NCBI GenBank assembly: GCA_030737875.1
Contig: CM060922.1
Span: forward strand, 760,751,603 to 760,815,602
Length of the DNA stretch: 64,000 nt
From: Allium sativum
Taxonomy: Eukaryota > Streptophyta > Magnoliopsida > Asparagales > Amaryllidaceae
Direction of reading: 5' to 3'
Shown here one piece after another: positions 10,071 through 21,396 of this stretch (position 1 is the stretch's first letter; each line of letters starts with the position of its first letter). The notes under the pieces are model-generated. The model had not been told where the DNA came from. It made no database searches and worked only from the letters and a program-made list of their open reading frames with translations. A program made the position numbers and the translations under genes.

Positions 10071-13000
10071 TGTGATGACCTCCGGTGCTTCTACTACCTT
10101 CTTCATCGTCGACATACCGTCAAATCAGTTATTCAGAATGAGATAAACCCGATCTTTCTGAATAACTCAGGTATCTTATAAACAAGTGCTATAAAAACAC
10201 AACATACGCCTCATTCCAATTTTGAATATTCTTTTATTTAAATATTCATATCCTTTGGGAAAGGTTCCCATTAATTTTATCAAAGATAAATTCTTTAAGT
10301 TTATTCTTTAATCTTCCATTGGATATCAATTCAAACCAAATTAAGGTTTACCCAAACTAGTCGGGATTAACGAACCTTACCGAAGTAATCATTTGTTTAA
10401 TTTCCCAATCCCAACCTATTTATCCCATGGAGCAAAACTGTTAATACTCCATATCTAACACCACGGTGTTATCAGTAAATTTAATTACCATTTCACGTTC
10501 AAATCTAATTAAAGATTTAACTATCGCTTGGAGCAAAACTGGTGATACTCCATTCTCGATCATTTCCCAAATTTGATAGTTTAAATTATCAATTCACATT
10601 TCAATCTAACTAAAGATTTACTAAAACTCCACTTAGTTTTAATCTTCCTAAAAATCAATACTAATGATTGTTTAGATTTGGAAAATCAAACATGTCGCAT
10701 CGACAATCTATGTCGTACTATTGATTTCTGCATATATATAACCTCTAAGCTCGTCCGTCTTAGAGAAGGGTGTTAAGCAAGAGAACAAATTCTCCGCCAC
10801 CAAACAGATATATATTTAGCAGAGATCAACCATACAGTTCGAAATGCAATATTAGATATGTAATCCTATCTTTAACTGAGTTAAAGAACTAATGTCATTT
10901 AAAACATAGTTCACGATAAACTCAAATCACATTCCATTAATTATGTTGTCTTCACGGAAAATAGATCAATATATATAATCGATATTAATTTCCGTATCCG
11001 ACTAATAATATAAATGGAATAACGACAAAGCCTTTTAAATTCCATATATAGCAACAGTCTTCCTCCACAGAAGCTCATTTCGATTATTTTCAAATTGAAT
11101 TCCATTCAATTCAAATTTAATATATCAAATCGGAAAACTTTACTTTAGAAAATTCTCGTTAAATATTAATAAAAAGATTTATAAATTCCAAATCATGTTT
11201 CATTGTAAATCGGGTTAAAGAACAAATGTCGTAAAAACACAGTTCACGATAAACCTAATTCACATTCCAGTTTATTCCAATTAAATGTTAATTAACTGGA
11301 AACTCTAATAATCTTAACTAAAAGATTTATCCTTTTCACATGGGGTTTAAGAATAGTGTTATTTAAGACACCATCCACGACAAACCCAAAATCAAATTCT
11401 TTTGTTCAATTCCAATTAAATATTAATTAATTGGAAAACTTCACTAAATCTTAATTAAAAGATTTATTCCTTTTCTCAATTCAGTTTAAGAACAGTGTTA
11501 ATGAAGACACCATTCACGAAAAACCCGAAATCCAATTCAATATTAAATATAGGATTCTGAATAGAAATTATATCGGCTTATATTCAATATCAAATTCTGA
11601 AATCAACAAATATCGTATTGGGAATAACGATATATATATATATATGTGTATCTTCCAAATTCCTCCACGATATCTGTATAATCATGGAACCCAATATCGA
11701 AATATTCCGAAGATAATTTCGATTCAAATCCTTTCCAATCCATATATTGGAAATTCTGATTATTTTTAAAACCATTTCAAATCCAATATATTTATTTAAA
11801 AATATTGGATTATAATTCTAGTTCATAACTAGTTCATTTTGATAAAGTATATTTTTATCTTTACAAATGTGGATTTTTGATCCAAATTCTTTCCAAATCA
11901 TTTATTATGATTTTACACAAATTATCAGTATTTTTAATAATTTTATTAAGGCCCTTTCAGTCGATTTCCATAAACGGTCTTCCAACTACACTTACAGCGA
12001 CGTTTTCCAAATTTGATTTGGGCATAATTCCAAATCCAACAGTTAGGTTTCAAATTTCTTTTATTCTTTAGAAAGCGCTTTTCAATACGAACCCAACGTT
12101 CCGGTTTTAGGAGAATCTGACGGTCGGATCTCCCGTAATGTCAATTCGAAGTCAATGGTCGAAATTCACGAACTGCCACAGCGCGGTGCGTTCTATTCAG
12201 GCCATTAAATATATATAATATATATTTCATCGATTTTCATTTAAAACGTATTTTATAAATTCATGTTAAAACAATTCTAACTTCATTTTCAATTTTAAAT
12301 CAAAATTGAATTTTTCCTTATCATTATAATATATAAATGATAATATTTTCAAAATATCAGATTTTGAAATATTTTCCTTTTCGATACTCATTATAAAAAT
12401 GAATAAAATCGATATAAATATCGTTTGCATCAAAATGGCGCATCTCTAATCAACACGGCTTCATATGTTTCAATATTTTCATGTCCATTCCAAATCGGAC
12501 ATCAAAATCATATTTTGATCCATTACCGAATATTATTTTAAATTATTCCTTATTTTAAAATATTCATTATTTTAAAATATTTGTTCTTTCTAAATTGGAA
12601 TCAGACACAGTCAATTATCATATAATTTTATTTATATGGATTTCATACACATATGTACACAACAATAATCAAACATAGTCAACCATCATCCAGAGTGCAT
12701 TACACAATTGCATAAGCGTTAAATATAAATAATTAATGCTTACAATAACCTGTCAACCAATCGATTGACATACAACTAAATATTGGGACTAGTGTTTGTC
12801 CAATATCATCTCAATACCCATGTGGGGTTTTCAAACAACAAACACTGGTTATTATTTGTGCAGTTGGGCGATGTGTAAAATATATCGTCCCAATCAATAT
12901 CAGTCAAATGTGTGTACATAAATAAATCATCCGATTTGTAAATGAATATTTATTTTATTCATATAAACATTAAAAATTATATTTTTAACTATAAAATATT

Positions 13001-13429
13001 TATTTCAACACATGAATATTTTATACAGTTCATTTATACAATAAAAATGATATTTTTATTGTTCTAACATTTTTAGAAAATTTCGGCAGCATAACGACGC
13101 GATACTAGAACCGGAATAAGGTCTAGCCTTATTCCTCGCCTAATAATGGCTCGCGCCATATACATACAAAATTTTAATCAATTCACATCCCAAATCACAC
13201 TCAAACAAATAAATAACTCAATCCAAAAATCAACAAAACATCCATGGTTTCAAACAAAGGTGTCGGATGCTTCTAAGCACCGTCTGCATCCTAGTATATA
13301 TTTCTAACCAGAAAATAAATTAGAGTGAGATGCTCTCACCTTTGGGATCCACTCCTCCATTATTTATTTTTGAACAGTTTAGATTTGAATTTTTTCCAAC
13401 CAGTTCCATCGTAATCTGTTTCACGCGGT

Positions 13430-14050
13430 TTATATTAAAAATCATATTTTTACTAACGTTACATTATGTAAAAATCACATCTTTACAATGCTATTATATA
13501 TATATATAAATCGTACTTTTATAACATTGTTCATATAATAAAAACCATACTTTTAAACCGCTGTTATATTATAAAAATCATATTTTTTATTAACGCTACA
13601 CATATATAAATCACATTTCTATTTCTAATGCTATCTTTAAAAAAATTCATATTTTTACTATGCTTTCTATAAAATAAAAATCATATTTTTCTAACGCTTA
13701 ACTTATATAAAAATCGTATTTTTCTAATACTTCTATATATATAAAAATCCTAATTCTATATAATTAAAAATCATCTTTGTATAACTAAAAATCAAATCTT
13801 TTTACTAATAAAAATCAAATCTTTTTATAAATAAAAAATCAAATCTTTTTTTATAAATAAAAAACAAATCTTTTTTTATAAATAAAAATCAAATTTTTAT
13901 TTCAATGTTTTCCATATAAAGATCTGGTTTTTAAAGCTAATGTATTATATTTAAAACTTGCATTTTTATCAATCTTATTTAAATTTAAAAATAATCTTTT
14001 AAACAATGTTTTTAAAAAAAAATGAAATTTAAACAATGTTTTTATAATTA
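13430..14050 (-). repeat. Degenerate AT-rich repeat array in the minus-strand LTR
   Basis: Short units of the type AAAAATCATATTTTT alternate with ACGTTACAT-like words, including runs of AAATCAAATCTTTTT. The position matches the dyad array of the family-3 LTRs, so it is probably the decayed or alternative version of that array. Confidence 0.6.
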
Positions 14051-14478
14051 AAAATCTGAAAAAAACTCACTGTTCATCCTCGTTCAGGAATCGAAACCCG
14101 CTCAAACACTTTGGCTCCATCGCACGCCTATCTCCGGTCGTCGGAGTTCCATCACCCACCGCCATTTGAACGCCGCACCCATCCTCTCCCTGCGCTTACC
14201 TTGATGCCGCCTTCGGTGGCCCCGCCGCACCTGGAGGCGCTTTATGACTAGGTGTCACTGAACGACGCTGCTATGATCGATGGAGGAGGCGATAGGGCAC
14301 ACGGAGGTGCGAAGGTCAATGGAGGGGAAGCAATGGCAAAGGTCAGGGGAGATTCGATCGTTCAATCGATTTTGGCCTTCTTTTTTTTCTGTTGAATATT
14401 GAAATGGAGGCGGCTACATTTAGTTTGACCGCAATTTTAAAACAATTAGGGTTTGACCCTGGTTTGACTATCTATCCA

Positions 14479-14486
14479 TATTTATA
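14479..14486 (-). promoter_or_regulatory. TATA box of the minus-strand LTR
   Basis: TATAAATA on the minus strand lies about 897 bases from the LTR start; the family-3 LTR has the same octamer at about 888. The matching position supports both the LTR call and the promoter. Confidence 0.55.
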
Positions 14487-15383
14487 ATTTTAATTATTCA
14501 ATTTTCAAAAATCTTTGTTTATTAATCCGATCTCCAAATCACATCCAATGACTGTTGTCCCTAGCCAAATACCCCTTTTTCGGACACAATGGGATATGTC
14601 CGTCAAGATGATTTGACTGTTTCGATCAGTTTCCATTAAATTTAAAATATAAATCAATATATTTTAAATTCAAACGCATATTTTAATTTACCAGGGCCAC
14701 ATACGGACTCCAAAAATTCCAGAAAAATAAATCTGGCTATGTTTTGATGATATGGTCCTAACAAAACTAATTTCGTCGAATTTGGAGACCGTTTGAAAAA
14801 CGATCATTTTTCAGTCGATTAAATTCAAACTGAATTGACCAAACACATTTAAATTCACCACGCTCATATATTGATTCCAAAAATTATGAAAATTGGAATC
14901 AAGCAATAATTTGACATTCCGGATTCAACAAAAGTGGTCTCGTTGAAAACGGAGTCATTTGCAAAACGCTATTTTTAAGGGCTGTATATTATATAAAATC
15001 CATAGCGACTATTTCGAATTTTCAACTGCACATAACTTTTTATTCCCATTATGAAATCTAGATTTTTCACATTCGTTGGAAAGATATTTTCAAACCGATT
15101 CAAATGTTTCTAGTTTTACTGAAATCCTTTTTATTTTGAATCATGTACATTTTGAAATTTGAAATCGAAATTTCAAACTACCACGCCATTTCCAATTCCT
15201 TTTATAATTAAAATAAATATTTATATTCTAACTTCGATTTAAATAAATTTATACGTTCTAATTCTATTCAAAATAAATTTCTAGTCGTTATTATTTAAAA
15301 TAATTCATTTTAAATATTCAAAATTCATTAAAATTGCCAAAATAATTTTTTTTTAATTAGTTCTGATTTTCCGGGTTGTTGCA

Positions 15384-15795
15384 CTGGTTATGCACGAGTA
15401 GCTGTCCGGAGACGAGCAGGAGGCTTACACGTATTACTCCCATATATTCTCCCCGTGTTGTTGCCGGTCACTACTTTAGGCATTAGTTGTGTACCTTCCT
15501 ATTTTGCTTTCGAGACAGTTTTAAAAGTTGTAATAAAGATGGTTTGGATCATAAGCTGTATTTTGAATTTTCCGCTGCTATGATGATTTAGTTTTCATCT
15601 TATGCACTGTCTCGCCTGTTTTATATCAAGTTATGTTATTATTATATTTTGTTCCATGCGCTGTGAGATATACTGCAGGTTCTTTGATGATTCGTCATCT
15701 TCTTTCTTTTCTTTTGACGACCATCCCGTGCTAGTTGGGCATCGGCACAGTGCGTTTCATTGGAAATGCCGGCTGGTGCGGGGCGGGCCGTCACA
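15384..15795 (+). repeat. Truncated 5' LTR of family-2 element
   Basis: It matches 47868-48278, the last 410 bases of the 3' LTR, and ends GTCACA. About 2.1 kb of the LTR is missing on the left, where it abuts the minus-strand LTR at 15383/15384. Confidence 0.9.
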
Positions 15796-15797
15796 TC

Positions 15798-15809
15798 TGG
15801 TATCAAAGC
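15798..15809 (+). other. Primer binding site, family 2
   Basis: TGGTATCAAAGC lies two bases after the LTR end, one base off the standard initiator tRNA-Met complement. Confidence 0.88.
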
Positions 15810-15996
15810 TCTAGGTTGCATGGTTAACCTAGGGAAAGACACCAAGGAGAGATAGTATACATATATGAGAGTGCATATTTGTGATATTTTGGTTTTCAAA
15901 AGCTATATATATATTATTAGTATATTTAAGGATGAAATCGCATTGCACTGGCACCACTGAAGAGATGGTTAATCGTTTCTCTTTACAGATTGAACG

Positions 15997-17484
15997 ATGA
16001 GCCGATATACGAGGAATACTGGTTCAGGAGCCAATAATAGGAATGTCCCTTACATGAGGACAGTGTTTACTACCTTCATGCGAGAGATGCTTAAGGATAT
16101 TCAGGGAGCAGCTCCTAATGCTGCAAATGGTGGTGGTGCAGCGATGCAGGCGCCTAGGGCCGATTTCGCCAAGCTCTGTAAGGACTACACTAGTCTTGGT
16201 GGGAATCCGTTCCATGGAACGGAATCGGCTACAGAAGTTCAGGATTGGCTTGATAGTTGTGAGCTTATCTTCGAGGATCTGGGAATCGAAGACGCAATGA
16301 AGAGAAAGCTAGCATCCTGCAAGTTGCAAGGACGGGCTATGAATTGGTGGAACGCTATTATGGCAGATACCCCTGAGGATCAAGTTACTTGGGATCAGTT
16401 TAAGACCCGATTCAGTGATAAGTTTATCCCAGCTCCCCAAAAATCAGAGTTGTTTAGGAAGTTCTTGGAGCTCAAACAGAATGTAGGTCAGTCTCGGAAT
16501 GCTGAGTTCGATACTTTATAGAAGTATGGATTATCTCTTATCGATACCGTCGAGAAGAAGAACGAGAAGTTCATAACTGGTTTAGATCAGTACGTGGGAG
16601 AAAGGCTTATAAACCATATTGATGAGACTTTTGAATCGATTGTTGGGAAAGCATTTAGATCAGAGAGCCATTACCCTAAGCCCAAGACTGAAGTCGCAGT
16701 TGCATCTGTAGAGAGGCCAAAGCCGCAGGCAGGCGGTGGGGCCAAAAATAATTCTCAGAACAAAAAGAAGCAGAATCAGATCAAGGATGGTCAGAAAAAG
16801 AAAGATAGGAAAGATGTAGAGTGCTTTAGCTATGGCAAGAAGTTCCACCATGCTAAAGAATGTCGAGCAAAGCCAGCGGACAAGAAGTGCTTCAATTATG
16901 GCCAAGTGGGGCATCATAAGGATAAATGTCCACAACCTCCTAAAGAGAAGCAGATTGTGAAAGCGTATGCTATTAATGATGTTCCTTCTTCGTCGAATGC
17001 CCCAACTGCGGTGGAGAAAGGAAAGAATGTTGCCATTCAGGGTATGCTTTCTGTTTATGATGTTCCTGTTCGAGTATTGTTTGATACTAGGGCTTACCAT
17101 TCCTTTATATCTAGTGACCTGGCAAGTAGGTTGGAATTGGAGCCCGAGATAGTCAATAGACCTTTAGTGGTGATGAACCCGATTGGTGGTTCGACTAGCC
17201 TTAGCATGATTTATCGAAATTTGGTCTTATCGAGTCATGGATGTATGTTTCCTTGTGATTGCTTTGTTTTGGGCTTTACTGGGTTTGGCATGCTCCAAAG
17301 ATATGGGGTGGTGGTAGACTGTGAGGGGTTTTCTGTGACTATTAGGGCGGATGATGGGCGGAGGTTACTGCTTGGTAGCCTACCTAGTGATGAGGTGATT
17401 GCTAGTTTTCTAAATTCCCTCAACATCCCACAGGACAAGTTATCAGGGGTTCCCATTGCTGGCCAGTATCCGGATATTTTCTAG
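15997..17484 (+). pseudogene. gag: Gag-protease of family-2 element, with in-frame stop
   Basis: The frame opens at ATG 15997 with a capsid domain (FAKLCKDYTSLGGNPFHGTE, later AMNWWN). A TAG at 16519-16521 interrupts it, and the same frame runs on to TAG 17482-17484. Two zinc knuckles remain recognisable, but in each the second cysteine is tyrosine (CFSYG, CFNYG), which should abolish zinc binding. The protease active site reads DTRAY in place of DTGAS. The stop at 17482 falls where other copies have glutamate (DVFEEV), so gag and pol were once one frame. Confidence 0.88.
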
Positions 17485-18413
17485 AAAGTTACCGGACTTC
17501 TAGCACACTGAGAGATTGAGTTACGAATTGATTTAGTGGAAGATGCCCGACCTATAGTGATGTCACTTCGTCGTATGGCACCAAGGGAGCAACGAGAGCT
17601 CGAGGTGCAAGTAAGCGATCTTTTGAAGAAGGGATTTATCCGAAGAAGTGTCTCTGCGTGGGGATCACCAGTTGTATTTATCACTAAGGTAGGTGGTTCC
17701 CTTCATTTATGTGTGGACTATCGCGAGTTGAATAAAGTGATTAGGAAGAATAAGTATCCTCTTCCACGGATAAATGATTTGTTTGATCAACTGGAAGGAA
17801 CAAGAGTGTTCTCCCAGTTGGACCTCGCGACAGGATTTCATTAGCTCCAAGTGGCAGCTGAGAGTATTCCCAAAATGACATTTCGGACGCCGTCTGGATT
17901 CTATGAGTGGTTGGTCATGCCATTCGGGTTGACCAATGCACCAGTATATTTCATGGATCTTATGAATAGAGTGTTCAGAGATCAATTGAATAAGTTTGTT
18001 CTTGTGTTCGTTGACGATATCTTGATTTACTCGAGTGCAGAGGAAGAATACAAAGAACATTTGCGGACAGTGATGGAGGTGTTGAGGAAACACCAACTGA
18101 AAGCGAAATTATCTAAGTGTCACTTCTGGAGGAGGGAAGTGAGATTCTTGAGCCATGTCGTTTCAGAAAATGGTATTGTCGTGGATCCTATGAAAGTGGC
18201 TACAGTGCAAGATTGGTCTACGCCCAAGAATGCAACGGACGTGAGAAGTTTCTTGGGATTGGCTGGATATTATCGTAAGTTTATCCAAGACTTCTCCAAG
18301 ATAGCGACACCGTTAACTCAGTTGACCAAGAAGAATCAAGCTTTCGTCCAGGATGGAAGGTGTGAAAATGCATTCAAGAGTCTAAAGGAGAAGTTGACGT
18401 GTGCACCAGTGTT
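17485..18413 (+). pseudogene. pol: Pol of family-2 element, part 1 (reverse transcriptase)
   Basis: This continues the gag frame. Stops at 17509-17511 (TGA at the position of an arginine codon) and 17842-17844 (TAG where FHQL has glutamine) interrupt it. Reverse transcriptase motifs are clear: [19 protein letters not shown] and FVDDILIYS. It ends at KLTCAPV, where a retroposon has inserted after base 18413. Confidence 0.9.
18399..18413 (+). repeat. Target-site duplication, left copy
   Basis: GTGTGCACCAGTGTT matches 19607-19621 at 14 of 15 bases and bounds the 1193-bp insertion. Confidence 0.9.
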
Positions 18414-19606
18414 TTTTTTCCAGCAAGAAACAATTTCCATTACACAACATAACATTACAGGACCCATTACAGAAGGAAAAACATAAAACAAACCAAAATA
18501 TCCCAACATGTGCACAAAGCGAAGGCATCACAAAACAAAGAACAGAACAAAATAAAAAATAGCCGAACAGACAAACTAAACAGAATTCCTATCACCAATC
18601 TCGAGCATCACCATAAACCAAAAAGCCGCGGATCAACAGAGACAACAGGTTAACCGGCAACCCGACAAACAGCCTCAGCAAGACCCAATAGCAAGCAGCA
18701 GTAAAGGCATGGACATACTCCCATTCAACCAGAGACAGAATCCAAACTTCCAAAGAGATAGCTCAGTGATCAACAAAAATCAGTACGCCCAAGTCTTGGG
18801 ACAGATCGCAAATAAGAACAAGCCGACATCACAAAATGTGCATAGTACCTCCATACCACAAAAAGTCAGCACAATCATACCATAGTCTGATGAAGCCGAG
18901 TCACAAGCAACAGTCCACCGAAAGGTGATGAACATATTACTGTGGAGAAGATAAATAGCTTACCAGTCAACGAGTGACGTGACACAGTACATGTCGTGGT
19001 AGAAGACAAAACTGCACTCCAGATAAGAAACAGAGTAAGACAGCGAAATCTGAAGCAAGACTAAAAGTTAAAGATCGTCGGATTGGGTCTAGTATAAGCA
19101 TGAAGATGGAAGAAAAGTTGAAAATAAGGGGAGCCTGCATATTGATGCACTGGACCCTTAACCAAAGCGAGCAACAACCATAAACAAACATGCGAACTCA
19201 AAAACTAGCAGAGAAAACCCGAGATCAAATAAAACCAGATCTAAAACAAAACTGCAAACCAACCAACTCACTTTGCTGAACCAGCAAACCCTAGCTAAGA
19301 GGGGCTCAAGAGCATCAACGATTGAGGATAACAGCCGAGTACAGATATGTACGAGAAGGCACATCAGGGTTGAGGAAAAAGCGATCTCAAAATTGGCGAT
19401 AGAAAGTAGGAAAAGAAAAAAGGAAAGGGAAAAAGTAAAATGAAAGCAGGAAGCACAAACAAGGAACAACGGTTGAGGAGACAAAGGTAACGCAGGACGA
19501 TCAGGGAGGCGGAGGATAAGAGACGAATAGACGAGGTGAAGATTTGAAAGAGGAAATATGGTGGCGGCAGAAACCCTTTCCCCATTAAAGACTCTCAAAA
19601 CAGCTT
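18414..19606 (-). mobile_element. Non-LTR retroposon (1.19 kb), minus strand, no protein
   Basis: The insertion begins on the plus strand with a T run (the poly-A tail in minus-strand sense) and is flanked by a 15-bp target duplication with one mismatch, the signature of target-primed reverse transcription. Read on the minus strand it starts CTGTTTTGAGAGTC, passes a pyrimidine-rich 5' part with GCCGCCACC, and ends TTTCTTGCTGG plus A tail. No frame encodes endonuclease or reverse transcriptase; the longest frame (19158-19598, minus) is hydrophobic and matches nothing I know. It could be an internally deleted LINE that kept both untranslated ends, or a retroposed noncoding RNA. It interrupts the RNase H region of pol. 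Confidence 0.82.
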
Positions 19607-19621
19607 GTGCGCACCAGTGTT
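19607..19621 (+). repeat. Target-site duplication, right copy
   Basis: GTGCGCACCAGTGTT is the partner of 18399-18413; pol coding resumes inside it ([10 protein letters not shown]). Confidence 0.9.
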
Positions 19622-21075
19622 AGTTATTCCTAAGGGAACGAAGAGATGACGGTATACATGGATGCCTGTGGTACCGGACTAGGTGTTGTATTGATGCAAG
19701 GAGGTAGGGTTGTAGCTTATGCAAGTCGACAACTGAAACTGCATGAGAAAAGATATCCTAGCCATGATTTGGAATTAGCATCGATCGTGTTCGCGTTGAA
19801 GATGTGGAGACATATCTCTTGGGAGAAAGATTCGAGTTGTTTACCAATCATAAGTCGTTAAAATATCTCTTTTCTCGGAAGGATCTAAATCTCCGACAGC
19901 AAAGATGGTTAGAATTCTTGGCTTCCTATGATTTCGATATCGCATATATACCAGGAAAGGGCGATGCAGTAGCTGATGCATTAAGTAGGAGACATGCCAG
20001 TTTATGGGCTATGTTTCTAGAATGGAAGCAACTGGAGTATATCGCTGGGTAAGATTTCAGACCAATGTGCGAATTGGATCCAGAAACGTTAGCAAGTTTG
20101 ACGATCAGACCCACTTTGATTGAGAGGATTGGTTCCAGTCACAGGGACGATCCTAATCTAATAGAAATCATCTCCAAGTCAGAAATGGGAATCGACGAGG
20201 AGATGAACAAGTATGGGCTTGATCGAGATGGATGGCTTAGAAAGAATGCCAGGCTAGTTGTGCCCAATGACAATGGATTGAGAGATGAAGTGCATAGAGA
20301 ATGTCATCACTCAGAACTGACTATACATCCCGGTGGTAGCAAAATGTATCGAGACATAAAGCAGACCTACTACTGGGAAGGGATGAAAAGAGACACTGGG
20401 AAGTTTATATCCAAATGCATGAATTGCCAGCTAGTTAAAGCCGAGCAAAAGAAGCCTAGTGGTTGCTGCAACCATTGAAAATTCCAGAATGGAAATGGGA
20501 ACAAGTCTCAATGGATTTTATTGATGGGTTACCAAGGACTAGATCAGGCCATGATGGCATTTGGGTGATTGTGGACCGATTGACAAAGAGTGCAAGGTTT
20601 ATACCCGCCAAGTTGAATAGAACAACAACTAAGTTAGCAGAACTGTATATGAAGTGGGTAGTGAGATTTCATGGAGTACCCAAAGACATTGTGAGTGACC
20701 GAAATCCGTTGTTTACTAGTGGATTTTGGAAGAGCTTACAAGAGGATATAGGGTCAGAATTACATCTCAGTACTACGTACCATCCTCAAACCGACGGTCA
20801 AACAGAGAGGGTGGATCAAGTATTAGAAGATCTCTTGAGAGATTGCATATTAGATTTTGGAGGGTCATGGGATGACTATTTGCATCTGGTTGAATTCACA
20901 TATAATAACAGTTATCAGTCCAGTATTAGTATAGCTCCATTTGAAGCTTTATACGGAAGACCGTGCAACTCACTGTCGTGTTGGTTGGAAACCGGTGAGA
21001 AATTTGTGTTTGGACCGGATATGATAAGAGACACCTCAGATAAGATCAAGGTTATCCAACAGCGAATGAAGGCTA

Positions 21076-21126
21076 CCCAAGATAGGCAGAAGAGTTTTTT
21101 TTCTGCCCAAGATAGGCAGAAGAGTT
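21076..21126 (+). repeat. 21-bp direct repeat around a nine-base T-rich insert
   Basis: A 21-base segment beginning CCCAAGATAGGCAG occurs at 21076-21096 and again at 21106-21126, separated by TTTTTTCTG. The 30 extra bases keep the frame. A long duplication around a T run resembles the footprint of a target-primed insertion that delivered almost only poly-A. Confidence 0.8.
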
Positions 21127-21391
21127 ATGATGATAAGAGACGAAGAGAATTGAAATTCTCCATTGGCGACTTGGTGTTTGTCAAGATTTCTCCGTTGAAG
21201 AGCGTGATTCGATTTGGCAGGAGAGGCAAGTTAGCACCAAGGTTTGTTGGTCCATTCCCAGTTCTCGAGCAAGTTGGGAATTTAGCACATAAAGTTAGAT
21301 TTCCTGATAAGATGGCAGGAGTTCACAACGTATTTCATGTTTCCTAGTTTAGGAAGTTCGTATACGACCCTGACATGAATATTTCACCGGA

Positions 21392-21396
21392 TCAGT
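21392..21396 (+). repeat. Target-site duplication TCAGT, left copy
   Basis: TCAGT directly precedes TGTAACAACC and matches TCAGT at 45418-45422. Deleting everything between restores the family-2 pol frame. Confidence 0.93.

Larger units (their letters stand above)
10071..15383 (-). repeat. Isolated family-3-like LTR, minus strand (5.3 kb), old
   Basis: Read on the minus strand it starts TGCAACAACCCGGAAAAT and ends GGTCATCACA, matching the ends of the family-3 LTRs (TGTAACAACCCGG, GGGTCATCACA). Its length (5313 bp) is close to theirs (5286 and 5275). Long stretches align with much divergence, including the TATA box at nearly the same distance from the start, the GC-rich block at about 14080-14340 and the repeat array at 13430-14050. 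No primer site or polypurine tract adjoins either end, so it looks like a solo LTR. The flanking five bases (AACAA left, CTGGT right) are not a duplication, so at least one edge has been rearranged. Confidence 0.82.
19622..21396 (+). pseudogene. pol: Pol of family-2 element, part 2 (RNase H and integrase)
   Basis: RNase H resumes with [10 protein letters not shown] and ends at ADALSRRH. Integrase follows with [30 protein letters not shown] and QTDGQTERV. Single-base losses near 19635, 19811 and 20460 shift the frame, and stops occur at 20050-20052 and 21345-21347. A 30-bp in-frame duplication lies at 21076-21126. The gene is cut after DPDMNISPDQ by the family-3 insertion, and its last 64 codons resume at 45423. 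Confidence 0.9.
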
